From the NCBI GenBank assembly GCA_902775985.1, contig CACYOR010000001.1, positions 62,001-126,000 on the forward strand: DNA of 64,000 nucleotides, given 5' to 3'. The notes under the pieces were generated by a model. That model worked only from the letters and a program-made list of their open reading frames with translations. It made no database searches and was not told the DNA's origin. Shown here in pieces: positions 32,910 to 42,643 of this stretch. The DNA comes from Oscillospiraceae bacterium (GTDB lineage: Bacteria; Bacillota; Clostridia; Oscillospirales; Oscillospiraceae). The translations under genes and the position numbers were made by a program. Every line of letters begins with the position of its first letter. Position 1 is the first letter of the stretch.

Positions 32910-33501
32910 TCTTTGGACAATGGAACAGGAACTCTACGACAGCGGCGTGACGCTTCTCTGCGGGGCAGATGAGGCGGGACGCGGTCCCCTGGCAGGGCCG
33001 GTCTACGCCGCTGCCGTTATCCTGCCGCGGGGTTTGGAGATTCCAGGGCTTAACGACTCAAAGAAATTGAGCGAGAAGCGTCGGGAGACGCTCTTTGATC
33101 AGATCTGTGAGAAGGCGATCAGCTTTGGCATCGCCCGGGCTGAGGTAGAGGAGATCGAGGAGATCAATATCCTCAATGCAGCTCTGCTTGCTATGAATCG
33201 GGCTATCGCCCAACTGAATCCACAACCGGATCTGGCCTTGATCGACGGGAACAAGAACACCGGCATCGCGGTGCCCAGCCGCTGTGTGATCAAGGGTGAC
33301 GCCATCTGCGCCGATATTGCCGCCGCCTCGATTCTCGCAAAGGTGAGCCGTGACCGCTTTATGTTGAAGATGGCGGAGCGTTATCCGGAATATGCTTTTG
33401 AGCAGCATAAGGGTTATGGAACAAAGCTCCATTATGAGCGACTGCGGGAATACGGACCTTCGCCCATTCACCGCCCCAGTTTTTTGAGGAAGATGCACTG
33501 A
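32902..33501 (+). CDS. rnhB: ribonuclease HII
   Basis: A 199-residue RNase HII that removes ribonucleotides from DNA. The acidic active-site opening GADEAGRGPLAGPVYAAAV, then LNDSKKLSEKRRE, and the ASILAKVSRDRFM and HKGYGTKLHYE segments are intact. It overlaps rbgA by 8 nt and shares its last base with the yraN start. Confidence 0.96.
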   Translation: MTDLWTMEQELYDSGVTLLCGADEAGRGPLAGPVYAAAVILPRGLEIPGLNDSKKLSEKRRETLFDQICEKAISFGIARAEVEEIEEINILNAALLAMNRAIAQLNPQPDLALIDGNKNTGIAVPSRCVIKGDAICADIAAASILAKVSRDRFMLKMAERYPEYAFEQHKGYGTKLHYERLREYGPSPIHRPSFLRKMH

Positions 33502-33863
33502 TGGATGTTCGCAGTCTCGGCGCCTTTGGCGAGGAACGGGCCGCGCGGTATCTCCGTTGGCACGGTTATCGTATCCTGGAACGAAATTTCCGCTGTCGAA
33601 TGGGAGAAATCGATATCATCGCACGGAAAGGGAGAATTTTGGCTTTTGTTGAGGTCAAGCTCCGGCGGGATGATCGCTTCGCCGAAGCGCGGGAGTTTGT
33701 AACCACGGCCAAGCAGCGGCGAATCTTGGCGGCGGCTCAGCTCTATTTGAGCGCCCATCCGGACGAGGATCTGCAGCCGCGCTTTGATGTTTTGGAGCTC
33801 TATGCCCCCAAGGGGGAGTCCGGGCCTCTGCACATCAACCATATTGAGGATGCCTTTATGTAG
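33501..33863 (+). CDS. yraN: YraN (UPF0102) family nuclease-like protein
   Basis: A 120-residue UPF0102 protein with a restriction-endonuclease-like fold. Family motifs: GEERAARYLRWHGYRILERNFRCRMGEIDIIA with the E-x-D pattern, then LAFVEVKLRRDDRF. Its role is still unclear. It sits next to rnhB as in many bacteria and is the last gene of the operon; a short GGCTCCC/GGGAGCC hairpin (33864-33881) follows without a T-tract. Confidence 0.93.
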   Translation: MDVRSLGAFGEERAARYLRWHGYRILERNFRCRMGEIDIIARKGRILAFVEVKLRRDDRFAEAREFVTTAKQRRILAAAQLYLSAHPDEDLQPRFDVLELYAPKGESGPLHINHIEDAFM

Positions 33864-33886
33864 GGCTCCCGTAGGGGAGCCGGTCA

Positions 33887-34063
33887 TCAGCAGCTGCCGC
33901 GGGGGCAGAAGGTGGAGCAGTAGGTCTCGCCCTTGGTGGCGGCCTTTTCGTTCTGCACGTTGATCTTTTCCGCCGTGCAGCGGCAGTCGATGGTGTTATA
34001 CTTGCAGCCGGTCACGTCGCAGCCGACGCCCGGGTTGGGGCCGCTGTGTTTCTTATCGCTCAT
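33887..34063 (-). CDS. DUF1540 domain small cysteine-rich protein
   Basis: A 58-residue protein matching DUF1540, with the spacing GCDVTGCKYN, CRCTAEKINV and a C-terminal YCSTFC pair. The cysteines suggest metal binding. Small DUF1540 proteins are common in spore-forming Clostridia and function is unknown. ATG at 34063-34061 with GGAGG 8 nt upstream. A TGATACAAT extended -10 (near 34123-34131, minus strand) may drive it. Lies between yraN and the phosphoesterase gene on the opposite strand. Confidence 0.85.
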   Translation of the reverse strand: MSDKKHSGPNPGVGCDVTGCKYNTIDCRCTAEKINVQNEKAATKGETYCSTFCPRGSC

Positions 34064-34145
34064 GTTTCGTTCCTCCTTTCAAGCAGTCTGTTGATAGCAT
34101 TCCCGCTTTTTAACTGGCTATGAATCCATTGTATCAGGAGTTTGT

Positions 34146-34835
34146 ATGGCACTTTATGCAATCGGCGACCTTCATCTGTCCCTTGCCAACGACAAGCCCA
34201 TGGATGTGTTTGGGGACAAATGGAAAGATCATGCCGAAAAACTGAAGCAAGGCTTTTCCGGCCTCACAGAAAGGGATTTGACCGTCCTCTGCGGGGATCT
34301 GAGTTGGGCCATGGATTTGGATGAGGCGCTGACGGACTTTCGTTATATCGATGCGCTGCCAGGAAAGAAAATTTTGCTAAAGGGCAACCATGACTACTGG
34401 TGGAGCACCGCCACCAAGGCAAAGAAACTGTTTCAGGCCAACGGGCTGGAGAGCCTGGACATCCTCAATAACAACTGTTTTTTTTATGGGGATTATGCCC
34501 TTTGCGGTACCCGTGGCTGGTTTTACGAGGAGGAAAAAGGCGGCGAGCATGACAAGAAGATCATGCGACGGGAGATCATGCGCCTGGAGACCTCGCTTGA
34601 CGCGGCAGGGGATCGTCAAAAGCTGGTCTTTCTCCATTATCCGCCCATCTACGGTCGCTATGAATGCCCGGAGATCCTGGGACTGCTGGAAAAGCATCAT
34701 GTCCGCCTCTGCTGTTACGGCCATCTGCATGGCAAAAGCTGCGCCGCCGCCTTCAACGGCTGGCGAGCTTGTACGGAGTTTAAACTGCTCAGTGCTGATT
34801 ACGTGGATTTCACCCCGGTGAAGATCCTGGATTGA
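34146..34835 (+). CDS. calcineurin-like metallophosphoesterase
   Basis: A 229-residue phosphoesterase with the full set of metal-binding motifs in order: GDLHL (7-11), GDLSW, GNHDYW, a mid-domain FLHYPPIYG and GHLHG near residue 195. It belongs to a Firmicutes-type small phosphohydrolase group with unknown substrate. GGAG is 7 nt before the ATG; the gene is transcribed alone. Confidence 0.9.
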   Translation: MALYAIGDLHLSLANDKPMDVFGDKWKDHAEKLKQGFSGLTERDLTVLCGDLSWAMDLDEALTDFRYIDALPGKKILLKGNHDYWWSTATKAKKLFQANGLESLDILNNNCFFYGDYALCGTRGWFYEEEKGGEHDKKIMRREIMRLETSLDAAGDRQKLVFLHYPPIYGRYECPEILGLLEKHHVRLCCYGHLHGKSCAAAFNGWRACTEFKLLSADYVDFTPVKILD

Positions 34836-34879
34836 GCACAGGATTTTGCGTTTTTCTGCCGGAATTTATGAAATTGTCA

Positions 34880-34908
34880 TTGATTTTACGCGCAACATCT
34901 GCTAATAT
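34880..34908 (+). promoter_or_regulatory. sigma-A promoter of tig
   Basis: TTGATT, 17 nt, TAATAT, about 49 nt before the trigger factor start. Confidence 0.65.
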
Positions 34909-34956
34909 AAACCAGTGCGTTTAAATAAGCATCAGTTTTAGGAGGAAATACCTGCC

Positions 34957-36291
34957 ATGATTTTGAAGAACGTCGAAAAGAAAGAAAAGAACACCGCTCT
35001 GTTCCAGGTCGATTCTGACGCCGCCGAGTTTGAATCCGCTGTCAACGCCGCCTATCTGAAGAACAAGAGCAGCATATATATCCCCGGTTTCCGCAAGGGC
35101 AAGGCGCCCCGTGCGATCGTGGAAGGTATGTACGGCCATGAGGTCTTTTATCAGGACGCTATGGATGAGCTGGCCCCCAAGGCCTATGAGTTCGGCCTGG
35201 AGGAGTCCAAGCTGCAGACCGTCGGCGCCCCTTCCATCTCTGATGTGAACGTGACAGAGGAAAAGACGGTTGTCTATACCTTCTCCGTCTCCCTGTATCC
35301 CGAGGTGACCCTGGGCCAGTATAAGGGCCTGTCCGCCCCGAAGAAGAGCGACGTCGTCACCGATGAGGAAGTGGATGCGGAGATCGAGAACGCCCGCAAG
35401 CGCAACGCGCGCAAGGTCAGCGTGGAGGATCGGGAAGCTCAGATGGGCGATACCGTCTCCATCGACTTTGACGGTTTCCTGAACGGGGAGCGTTTTGACG
35501 GCGGCAAGGCCGAGAATTATTCTCTTGAGCTCGGCTCTCACTCCTTTGTTCCCGGTTTTGAGGAGCAGGTTGTCGGCATGAAGGTCGGCGAGGAGAAGGA
35601 TCTTGACATCACCTTCCCCGAGGAGTATGTGGAAAATCTGGCCGGTAAGGCCGTTGTCTTCAAGGTGAAGCTCAACAGCATCACCGTGGATGAGCTGCCC
35701 GAGCTGGATGACGAGTTCGTGAAAGACGTCTCCGAGTTCGACACCCTGGATGAGTACAAGGCCGACATCCGTGCCAACCTCCAGAAGAGCAAGGACGAGC
35801 AGGCGGAGAATGCCTTCCGCTCTCTCATCATGAAGCAGGCCGCGGACAACATGACCGTGGAGATCCCCGAGGTCATGCTGGCTGAAAAGGCGGAGGAGAT
35901 CGTGCGCAACTATGCCGCCAATTTCGGCATGACCGACCGCAGTGTTCCCATGGACAAGCTTCTGCAGATGATGGGTCTGGACCGCGAGAGCATGAATATG
36001 ACCATTATGCCCGCCGCTGAGTTCCAGGTCCGCACCGACCTGCTGCTCGACGCCGTCATCAAGGCCGAGAATATCGAGGTCACCGAGGAAGAGGCTGAGG
36101 AGTATGTGAAGAAGGTTGCCGAGACCGTCAATGCCAGCGTGGACGAAATCAAGCAGTACTTCGGCGCGGATTACATTGCCGAGGAGCAGAAGCGCGAGAA
36201 GGCCACCAACATCATCGTCGACAGCGCCGTCGTGGGTGAGGCTCCCGCCGAGGAGGCCGCTCCTGCAGAGGAAGAGAACAAGGCCGAATAA
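34957..36291 (+). CDS. tig: trigger factor
   Basis: A 444-residue ribosome-bound chaperone. It has an N-terminal ribosome-binding domain (about 1-110; the signature is in IPGFRKGKAPRAIVE), a PPIase/FKBP domain (about 150-235: GDTVSIDFDGFLNGERFDGGKA), and a long helical C-terminal chaperone arm. It ends in a Glu/Ala/Pro-rich acidic tail. The tig-clpP-clpX-lon order groups folding and proteolysis genes, as is common in bacteria. Confidence 0.97.
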   Translation: MILKNVEKKEKNTALFQVDSDAAEFESAVNAAYLKNKSSIYIPGFRKGKAPRAIVEGMYGHEVFYQDAMDELAPKAYEFGLEESKLQTVGAPSISDVNVTEEKTVVYTFSVSLYPEVTLGQYKGLSAPKKSDVVTDEEVDAEIENARKRNARKVSVEDREAQMGDTVSIDFDGFLNGERFDGGKAENYSLELGSHSFVPGFEEQVVGMKVGEEKDLDITFPEEYVENLAGKAVVFKVKLNSITVDELPELDDEFVKDVSEFDTLDEYKADIRANLQKSKDEQAENAFRSLIMKQAADNMTVEIPEVMLAEKAEEIVRNYAANFGMTDRSVPMDKLLQMMGLDRESMNMTIMPAAEFQVRTDLLLDAVIKAENIEVTEEEAEEYVKKVAETVNASVDEIKQYFGADYIAEEQKREKATNIIVDSAVVGEAPAEEAAPAEEENKAE

Positions 36292-36353
36292 TTCCTAAGG
36301 GATAAGGATATGCTCTCTTGGCAAGCGAATCTTTAAAAGGAGAGTTCCATAGA

Positions 36354-36935
36354 ATGAGTTTAGTACCCTATGTGGTCGAGCAGACCAGCCGCGGAGAGCG
36401 CTCGTATGACATCTTCTCCCGTCTGCTCAATGACCGTATCATCATGCTGTCCGAGGAAGTGAACGATACCACGGCGAGCCTGATCGTGGCCCAGCTTCTC
36501 TATCTCGAAGCCCAGGATCCTGATAAGGACATTATGTTCTACATCAACAGCCCCGGCGGCAGCGTGACGGCCGGCTTGGCCATCTATGATACCATGCAGT
36601 ACATCAAGCCCGACGTCTCCACCATCTGCGTGGGCTTGGCGGCCTCGATGGGGGCATTCCTGCTCTCCTCCGGCGCCAAGGGCAAACGTCTGGCTCTTCC
36701 CAATGCGGAGATCATGATCCACCAGCCCTCCGGCGGAAGCCAGGGCCAGTGCACCGATATCCAAATTCAAGCCGAGCAGATTCTTAAGATCAAGAACCGG
36801 CTGAATGCGATCCTGGCGGAGAACACCGGCAAGAGCGTGGAACAGGTTGCAGCTGACTGCGAGCGCGATCATTTCATGACCGCCGAGGAGGCCCAGGCTT
36901 ACGGTCTGGTCGACAAGGTCATCTATAAGCGCTAA
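36354..36935 (+). CDS. clpP: ATP-dependent Clp protease proteolytic subunit
   Basis: A 193-residue serine protease forming the tetradecameric Clp chamber. Catalytic Ser98 lies in GLAASMGAF and His123 in MIHQPSGG. The opening [19 protein letters not shown] is typical. ATG at 36354, with AAGGAG about 10 nt upstream, is preferred over an in-frame TTG at 36318. It partners with ClpX, encoded next. Confidence 0.97.
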   Translation: MSLVPYVVEQTSRGERSYDIFSRLLNDRIIMLSEEVNDTTASLIVAQLLYLEAQDPDKDIMFYINSPGGSVTAGLAIYDTMQYIKPDVSTICVGLAASMGAFLLSSGAKGKRLALPNAEIMIHQPSGGSQGQCTDIQIQAEQILKIKNRLNAILAENTGKSVEQVAADCERDHFMTAEEAQAYGLVDKVIYKR

Positions 36936-36943
36936 GATAAAAA

Positions 36944-36980
36944 GGGGATGTGGGATCCACATCCCCGATTTTGAGTTTTG
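36944..36980 (+). terminator. hairpin between clpP and clpX
   Basis: A perfect 10-bp stem GGGGATGTGG / CCACATCCCC (36944-36953, 36957-36966) followed by GATTTTGAGTTTT. It may partly terminate clpP messages and so set the clpX:clpP ratio. Confidence 0.65.
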
Positions 36981-37028
36981 GAGAGCCTGTTCGGCTCCCG
37001 ACAAAACCGAAGTAACAGGAGACATTCC

Positions 37029-38282
37029 ATGGCAAAAAATGAAGATCGCAGGAGCATTCGCTGCTCCTTTTGTGGAAAGCCCCAATCGTTGGTCAACCGG
37101 TTGATTGCCGGAAACGGCGGCTATATCTGCGACGAATGCGTGCGTATGTGCATGCAGATCGTGGGAGAGGACGAGGTCGTCCCCAAGGCCCCGGTGGGCT
37201 ACGACGGCTTACCCATGGCCTTTGAGCGTCTTCCCAAGCCCGTTCAGATCAAGGCCAATCTGGATCAGTATGTCATCGGACAGGAGCGCGCCAAGAAGGT
37301 GCTATCCGTGGCCGTCTACAATCACTATAAGCGTATTCTCCACGCCGGCAAGGACGATGTGGAGCTTCAAAAGAGCAATATCCTGCTCATCGGGCCGACC
37401 GGCAGCGGCAAGACTCTCTTTGCCCAGACTTTGGCCAAGATGCTGGATGTGCCCTTTGCCATTGCCGACGCCACCACCCTGACCGAGGCCGGCTATGTGG
37501 GCGAAGATGTGGAGAACGTCATCCTCAAATTGCTGCAGGCGGCGGACTTTGACGTGGAGCGTGCTCAGCGGGGGATTATCTACATCGATGAAATCGACAA
37601 GATCGCACGTAAGAGCGAGAATACCTCCATCACCCGTGACGTGTCCGGTGAAGGCGTGCAGCAGGCGCTGCTGAAGCTGCTGGAGGGCACGGTGGCCAAC
37701 GTTCCGCCCCAAGGCGGGCGCAAGCATCCCCACCAGGAGTTTATCCACGTGGACACTACCAACATCCTCTTCATCTGCGGCGGCGCCTTTGATGGTTTGG
37801 ACAAGATCATCGAAAAGCGTACCAATAAAAAGACCATGGGCTTCGGCGCCGACATTACCAGCAGCACCGAGCGTGATGTGGGCGAGATCCTTTCCCAGGT
37901 TCAGCAGCATGATCTGCTGAAGTTTGGCATCATTCCCGAACTGATCGGCCGTCTGCCGGTCATTGCCTCGCTGGATTCCCTGAAACGGGAGGATCTGGTC
38001 CGGATTCTGACAGAACCGAAGAACGCCATGACCAAACAGTATCAGGCCCTCATGGCCTATGACAGTGTGGATCTGGAGTTCGAGCCGGAGGCGCTGGAAG
38101 CGGTGGCCGACAAGGCGATCGAGATGAAGATCGGCGCCCGCGGCCTGCGCAGCGTGATGGAAGGAATCATGACCGACATCATGTACGCCGTGCCCTCGGA
38201 TTCTACGATCAGCAAGGTGATCATCACGGCGGATGGGGTTCGAAACGGAACCGGCGCCCAGGTGGTACATGTGAACGATTGA
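37029..38282 (+). CDS. clpX: ATP-dependent Clp protease ATPase subunit ClpX
   Basis: A 417-residue AAA+ unfoldase. The N-terminal zinc domain has Cys12, Cys15, Cys34 and Cys37. Walker A is [12 protein letters not shown], Walker [11 protein letters not shown], and the substrate pore loop GYVGEDVEN is present. The IGF-type ClpP-contact loop appears as MGFGAD, as in many Clostridia. ATG at 37029 with AGGAG 7 nt upstream. Confidence 0.97.
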   Translation: MAKNEDRRSIRCSFCGKPQSLVNRLIAGNGGYICDECVRMCMQIVGEDEVVPKAPVGYDGLPMAFERLPKPVQIKANLDQYVIGQERAKKVLSVAVYNHYKRILHAGKDDVELQKSNILLIGPTGSGKTLFAQTLAKMLDVPFAIADATTLTEAGYVGEDVENVILKLLQAADFDVERAQRGIIYIDEIDKIARKSENTSITRDVSGEGVQQALLKLLEGTVANVPPQGGRKHPHQEFIHVDTTNILFICGGAFDGLDKIIEKRTNKKTMGFGADITSSTERDVGEILSQVQQHDLLKFGIIPELIGRLPVIASLDSLKREDLVRILTEPKNAMTKQYQALMAYDSVDLEFEPEALEAVADKAIEMKIGARGLRSVMEGIMTDIMYAVPSDSTISKVIITADGVRNGTGAQVVHVND

Positions 38283-38355
38283 ACCGACAGACAGGAAGAG
38301 TGAAAGAGACGGTAACGCCTTCCTTCACTCTTTGTGCTTTCCCAAAGGAGAAACC

Positions 38356-40749
38356 ATGACTGAACAAACTCACAACAGTTTCCGGCTGCCGCTTTTAGCC
38401 CTGCGTGGACTTACGGTCTTCCCCGGCATGCTCCTGACCTTTGACGTGGAGCGCCCGGCTTCCATCGGGGCTCTGGAACAGGCATCCAAAGATCAGCAGC
38501 TGATCTTCCTGGCAGCGCAGAAGACTCTGGATGCGGATCTGCCCAAGGCGGAGGATATCTATTCCGTGGGCACGGTCTGCCGAATCCGCCAACAGCTTCG
38601 GCAGCCGCGCGGCGGACTCTGCCGTGTGATGGTGGAGGGATTGTACCGGGCAGAAGCGCTGGAGATTGTGACCGATTCCAAGGGCTATTCTGCTCTGCTG
38701 CATATGCTTCCTGATCGACCTGAGCGTATGAACTCCGACCGGATGGAGGCGCTGCAGCGTCACTGTGTCGGCCTTTTTGAGGACTATCTGCATATGAACC
38801 CGGATATGCCGGATGAACAGATCCTGAACGTGTTGGCCAATCCGGAGCCGAGCTATATTGCCTGGTACATAGCACAGAATCTGCGTCTGGATCCGGAAAA
38901 GAAGCAGAGCATCCTGGAATGCCAGTATCCCGGTCAGCGCCTGGCGCTTCTGAGCCGTCTTTTGAGTCAGGAACTGAATATTCTCAGTTATGAGCAGGAG
39001 ATCACCGAACAGACCCAGGAACAGATGAACAAGGAGCAGCGCGACTACTATCTGCGGCAGCAGATGAAGGTGATCCAATCCGAACTGGGCGATGAGGGAT
39101 CGGCCGATGACATCGGGGAATATCGCCAGAAGATTGAGGCACTGCCAGCCCCCGAGGAGGTTCGGGAAAAGCTCAAAAAAGAGCTTGGACGTTTGAGCAA
39201 GCAGCCTTTCGGTTCCTCCGAGGCGGCGGTTCTCCGCGGCTATTTGGACGCCTGTCTGGAGCTGCCTTGGGGAAAGAGCACCAAGGAGACCGTTGATCTT
39301 GCCAAGGCGCGCAAGATCCTCGACAAGGAGCATTACGGCCTGGATAAGGTCAAGGAGAGGATTCTGGAATACCTGGCGGTCAAACAGCTCTCTCCGGATA
39401 TCAAGGGCGGTCTTCTCTGCCTGGTTGGCCCTCCGGGCACCGGCAAGACCAGCGTGGCCATGAGCGTGGCCCATGCCACCAACCGTAAGCTGGTACGTGT
39501 TTCCCTCGGCGGCGTCCATGATGAGGCGGAGATCCGCGGTCACCGCAAGACTTATATCGGCTCCATGCCTGGGCGAATCATCGCCGGTATTACCCAGGCC
39601 GGCTCCTGTAACCCGCTGATGGTGCTGGATGAGATTGATAAACTTGGTTCGGATTATCGGGGCGATCCCAGTGCCGCGCTGCTGGAAGCCCTGGATCCGG
39701 AGCAGAATAAAAGCTTTCGGGACAACTTCCTGGAACTTCCGTTTGATCTCTCGGAGGTCTTCTTCATCACCACCGCTAACAGCCTGTCCACTATCCCAAG
39801 GCCGCTTCTTGACCGTATGGAGGTCATCGAACTGCCCAGTTATACCGATGAGGAGAAGGTGCAGATCGCCAAACGCCATCTGCTTCCCAAGCAACGGAAG
39901 AAACATGGCCTGAGCGGAACGCAGCTTCGCCTCGGCGACGCTGCTCTTCGCGCTCTGATCCGGGGCTATACCCGGGAGTCCGGCGTCCGCACCCTGGAAC
40001 GGGAGATCGCGTCCCTCTGCCGTAAGGCAGCTTCCGGCATTGCCGAGGAACGTTTTTCCGCCCTGACGGTGAAGTCGGAGAATCTGGAAGCGCTCCTCGG
40101 TCCGGTGAAGTTCAAGCCGGATGAGCTTCGGCTTAAAGATGAAGTGGGCCTTGTCCGCGGTCTCGCTTATACCAGCGTTGGCGGGGAAGTGCTGGATGTG
40201 GAGGTCGCGGTGATCCCGGGAAGCGGCCGACTGGAAGTGACCGGTAATTTGGGCGATGTGATGAAGGAATCGGCCAGAGCTGCCTTGACCTATATCCGCA
40301 GCCGTGCGGAGAGCCTGGGACTGGAAAAAGAGTTTTACAAGAATTATGACGTCCATATTCATTTTCCGGAAGGCGCTGTTCCCAAGGACGGTCCCTCCGC
40401 CGGTATCACCATGACAGTGGCACTGGCTTCTGCACTGACCGGGCGGCCGGTGCGACATGATCTGGCCATGACGGGAGAGATCAGTCTCCGTGGTCGCGTG
40501 ATGCCCATCGGAGGTTTGCGGGAAAAGACCATGGCGGCCTATCGTGCCGGTATCAAGACGGTGCTGATCCCTGTGGAGAACGAGAGCGACCTGGCGGAGA
40601 TTGACCCGACTGTGCGGGATAGCCTTCGCTTTGTCCCCATTGAACACGCCGATCAGGCTTTGGAGGCGGCGCTGCTTCCCAAATCGGAAGAGAAAAAAAC
40701 AGCGCTTCCTTTGGCCGGTGAAACGAGCCGTCCGAGCGTCAGACAGTAA
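38356..40749 (+). CDS. lon: ATP-dependent protease Lon
   Basis: A 797-residue LonA-type protease: an N-terminal substrate-binding domain (~10-200), coiled coil, AAA+ module with Walker [10 protein letters not shown] and Walker [11 protein letters not shown], and the protease domain with catalytic Ser in PKDGPSAG and Lys in [20 protein letters not shown] precedes the ATG. A weak hairpin (38296-38332) separates it from clpX. Confidence 0.97.
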   Translation: MTEQTHNSFRLPLLALRGLTVFPGMLLTFDVERPASIGALEQASKDQQLIFLAAQKTLDADLPKAEDIYSVGTVCRIRQQLRQPRGGLCRVMVEGLYRAEALEIVTDSKGYSALLHMLPDRPERMNSDRMEALQRHCVGLFEDYLHMNPDMPDEQILNVLANPEPSYIAWYIAQNLRLDPEKKQSILECQYPGQRLALLSRLLSQELNILSYEQEITEQTQEQMNKEQRDYYLRQQMKVIQSELGDEGSADDIGEYRQKIEALPAPEEVREKLKKELGRLSKQPFGSSEAAVLRGYLDACLELPWGKSTKETVDLAKARKILDKEHYGLDKVKERILEYLAVKQLSPDIKGGLLCLVGPPGTGKTSVAMSVAHATNRKLVRVSLGGVHDEAEIRGHRKTYIGSMPGRIIAGITQAGSCNPLMVLDEIDKLGSDYRGDPSAALLEALDPEQNKSFRDNFLELPFDLSEVFFITTANSLSTIPRPLLDRMEVIELPSYTDEEKVQIAKRHLLPKQRKKHGLSGTQLRLGDAALRALIRGYTRESGVRTLEREIASLCRKAASGIAEERFSALTVKSENLEALLGPVKFKPDELRLKDEVGLVRGLAYTSVGGEVLDVEVAVIPGSGRLEVTGNLGDVMKESARAALTYIRSRAESLGLEKEFYKNYDVHIHFPEGAVPKDGPSAGITMTVALASALTGRPVRHDLAMTGEISLRGRVMPIGGLREKTMAAYRAGIKTVLIPVENESDLAEIDPTVRDSLRFVPIEHADQALEAALLPKSEEKKTALPLAGETSRPSVRQ

Positions 40750-40757
40750 GGTGAAAG

Positions 40758-41348
40758 ATGGCAACACTAAATGTCAATAAGGCGGAGTTTATCAAGTCCG
40801 CCGCAGATCCCAGGCAGTTTATCCACACCGCTATGCCGAAAGTCGCTTTTGCGGGCAAGTCCAACGTGGGCAAATCCTCGGTGATCAATCGTCTGCTGAA
40901 CCGGAAAAACCTGGCCCGTGTGGGAGCGCAGCCAGGAAAGACTATCCACGTCAACTATTTCAAGATCGACGACAAGCTCTATCTGGTCGATCTGCCCGGC
41001 TACGGCTATGCCAAAGTTTCCCAGGCCGAACGGGACCGCTGGGGCAAGCTGATGGAACAGTTTTTTGCCGAGCCGGGTCTGTTTGACTTGGGGGTTATGA
41101 TTGTGGATGCGCGTCATAAGCCGACTGCCGACGATGTGACCATGGCGGAATACTTTAAGAATACGGGCTGCCGCCTTGTGGTGGTGGCGAATAAGCTGGA
41201 TAAACTGAAAAAAAGCGAGATCGAGCCCAATATGGCTCTGATCCGGGAGACCTTGAAACTGCCCGAGACAGTATTGCTGATTCCGTTTTCCGCGGAAAAG
41301 GGGCAGGGCCGTGAGGTCCTTTTGCAGCAGATCGTCGAACTGATTTGA
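40758..41348 (+). CDS. engB: ribosome biogenesis GTP-binding protein YsxC/EngB
   Basis: A 196-residue GTPase for 50S assembly. G1 is FAGKSNVGKSSVINRLL, the switch region has GKTIHVNYF, G3 is DLPGYGYAK and G4 is NKLDK. In B. subtilis ysxC also follows lon (lonA-ysxC), which supports the call. It starts 9 nt after the lon stop and is followed by a terminator. Confidence 0.96.
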   Translation: MATLNVNKAEFIKSAADPRQFIHTAMPKVAFAGKSNVGKSSVINRLLNRKNLARVGAQPGKTIHVNYFKIDDKLYLVDLPGYGYAKVSQAERDRWGKLMEQFFAEPGLFDLGVMIVDARHKPTADDVTMAEYFKNTGCRLVVVANKLDKLKKSEIEPNMALIRETLKLPETVLLIPFSAEKGQGREVLLQQIVELI

Positions 41349-41353
41349 AAGAC

Positions 41354-41380
41354 AAAGGGAGGAGCTTGCTCCTCCTTTTG
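41354..41380 (+). terminator. terminator of engB
   Basis: AAAGGGAGGAGC pairs with GCTCCTCCTTTT (41354-41365, 41368-41379). The larC promoter -35 box lies inside the 3' arm. Confidence 0.8.
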
Positions 41381-41394
41381 CTTTATGGTAATAT
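41366..41394 (+). promoter_or_regulatory. sigma-A promoter of larC
   Basis: TTGCTC, 17 nt, TAATAT, overlapping the engB terminator and 30 nt before larC. Confidence 0.6.
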
Positions 41395-41423
41395 GTAGAA
41401 AAATAAGCGGGAGTTGAAAGCAC

Positions 41424-42584
41424 ATGAAAACCTTGTATCTTGACTGCGGAATGGGTGCTGCAGGCGATATGCTGGGCGCGGCTCTTTTGGAACTGCATCC
41501 GGCCCCGGACGACTTCCTGCGGCGATTGAATGCCTCAGGTCTTCCCGGCGTTGTTTCCCGTCGGGAGCGCATCAGCCGCTGCGGGGTCATGGGTTCACAG
41601 CTTCATGTACGGGTATACGGCGAAGAAGAAGGGAAGCCGGAATCGCAGCAGCACACACATCGGAATCTGCCCGGGGTTGAGGAAATTCTGAATTCCGTGC
41701 CTGCCAGCGCTGCTGTGCGGGAAAAGGCTCTTGCCGTATATCAGCGTATTGCCGAGGCCGAGAGCGCTGTGCACGGCACAAGTGTCGAGAAGATTCACTT
41801 TCATGAGCTGGGACAGATGGACGCGATTGTGGATGTGTTGACCGTCTGCATGCTGCTGGAGGACTTGGCACCTGATAGAATCATTGTGTCGCCGATCAGT
41901 GTCGGAAGTGGTTATGTCCACTGCGCGCATGGGCTCCTGCCTGTTCCGGCCCCGGCGACCGCCCTCCTGCTTTCCGGCCTTCCGATTCAGACAGGACCTG
42001 AAGAGGGCGAACTCTGCACGCCCACCGGTGCTGCTCTTCTGCGCTGCTTTGCGGATGAATTCGGACCTATGCCTCCTATGCGTGTGGAACGGATCGGCTA
42101 TGGAATGGGGCACAAGAACCTTTCCCACCTCAATGCGCTGCGTGCCTTCCTGGGGGAGAGCGATGAGAAGCCATCACTCCTCTGGCTGCTCCAGTGTAAT
42201 TTGGACGATATGACCGGTGAGGAGTTGGGTTTTGCGCAGGAAGAGCTGATGAAAGCCGGGGCGAGGGATGTGTGGACCTCTGCCATCGGCATGAAAAAGG
42301 GCCGCCCCGGCGTGCTTTTTTCAGTCCTCTGTAAAGAGGAGAAGAGAGAGGATCTGCTTCGCCTTCTGTTTTTACATACGACGACGCTTGGCGTGCGGTG
42401 TTTCCCCTGCGAGCGCTATGAACTGGAACGCGCGTTTTCCACAAAAGAGACGCCTTTCGGAAACATTAGGGTCAAGCAGGCATTCGGATACGGTGTCAGT
42501 CGGGAGAAGGCAGAATATGAGGATTTGGCCCGCCTCGCGCGGGAAAAGGGACTGCCCCTTAGAGACATTAAGAAAAAGCTTTGA
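41424..42584 (+). CDS. larC: LarC, nickel insertion protein for the nickel-pincer cofactor
   Basis: A 386-residue LarC-family protein that inserts nickel into the pyridinium-dithiocarboxylate pincer of lactate racemase-like enzymes using CTP. Landmarks: YLDCGMGAAGDMLGAAL, HFHELGQMDAIVDV, PISVGSGYVHCAHGLLPVPAPAT, ELCTPTGAALL and NLDDMTGEELG. In Lactobacillus plantarum larC is expressed through a programmed frameshift; here it is one unbroken frame. larA, larB and larE are not in the window. It is monocistronic. Confidence 0.93.
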   Translation: MKTLYLDCGMGAAGDMLGAALLELHPAPDDFLRRLNASGLPGVVSRRERISRCGVMGSQLHVRVYGEEEGKPESQQHTHRNLPGVEEILNSVPASAAVREKALAVYQRIAEAESAVHGTSVEKIHFHELGQMDAIVDVLTVCMLLEDLAPDRIIVSPISVGSGYVHCAHGLLPVPAPATALLLSGLPIQTGPEEGELCTPTGAALLRCFADEFGPMPPMRVERIGYGMGHKNLSHLNALRAFLGESDEKPSLLWLLQCNLDDMTGEELGFAQEELMKAGARDVWTSAIGMKKGRPGVLFSVLCKEEKREDLLRLLFLHTTTLGVRCFPCERYELERAFSTKETPFGNIRVKQAFGYGVSREKAEYEDLARLAREKGLPLRDIKKKL

Positions 42585-42598
42585 GGAAAGAAAAAACA

Positions 42599-42627
42599 GC
42601 AGCCGGAGCGATTATCGCTCCGGCTGC
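42599..42627. terminator. bidirectional terminator between larC and the ABC exporter operon
   Basis: A 13-14-bp GC-rich palindrome (42599-42612 with 42614-42627). On the minus strand it is followed by a T-tract (TTTTTTCTTT), on the plus strand only by TTTGC. Confidence 0.88.
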
Positions 42628-42643
42628 TTTGCGGTATCTCTGC

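Noticed and set aside
38395..40767. A 790-codon open frame on the minus strand opposite lon
   Set aside because: It is a complete overlap with lon, which has all its catalytic motifs. The minus-strand product has no recognisable motif and the frame is a by-product of codon usage.
41424..42584. A programmed frameshift in larC as in Lactobacillus
   Set aside because: The frame is continuous over the full family length with motifs from both halves.
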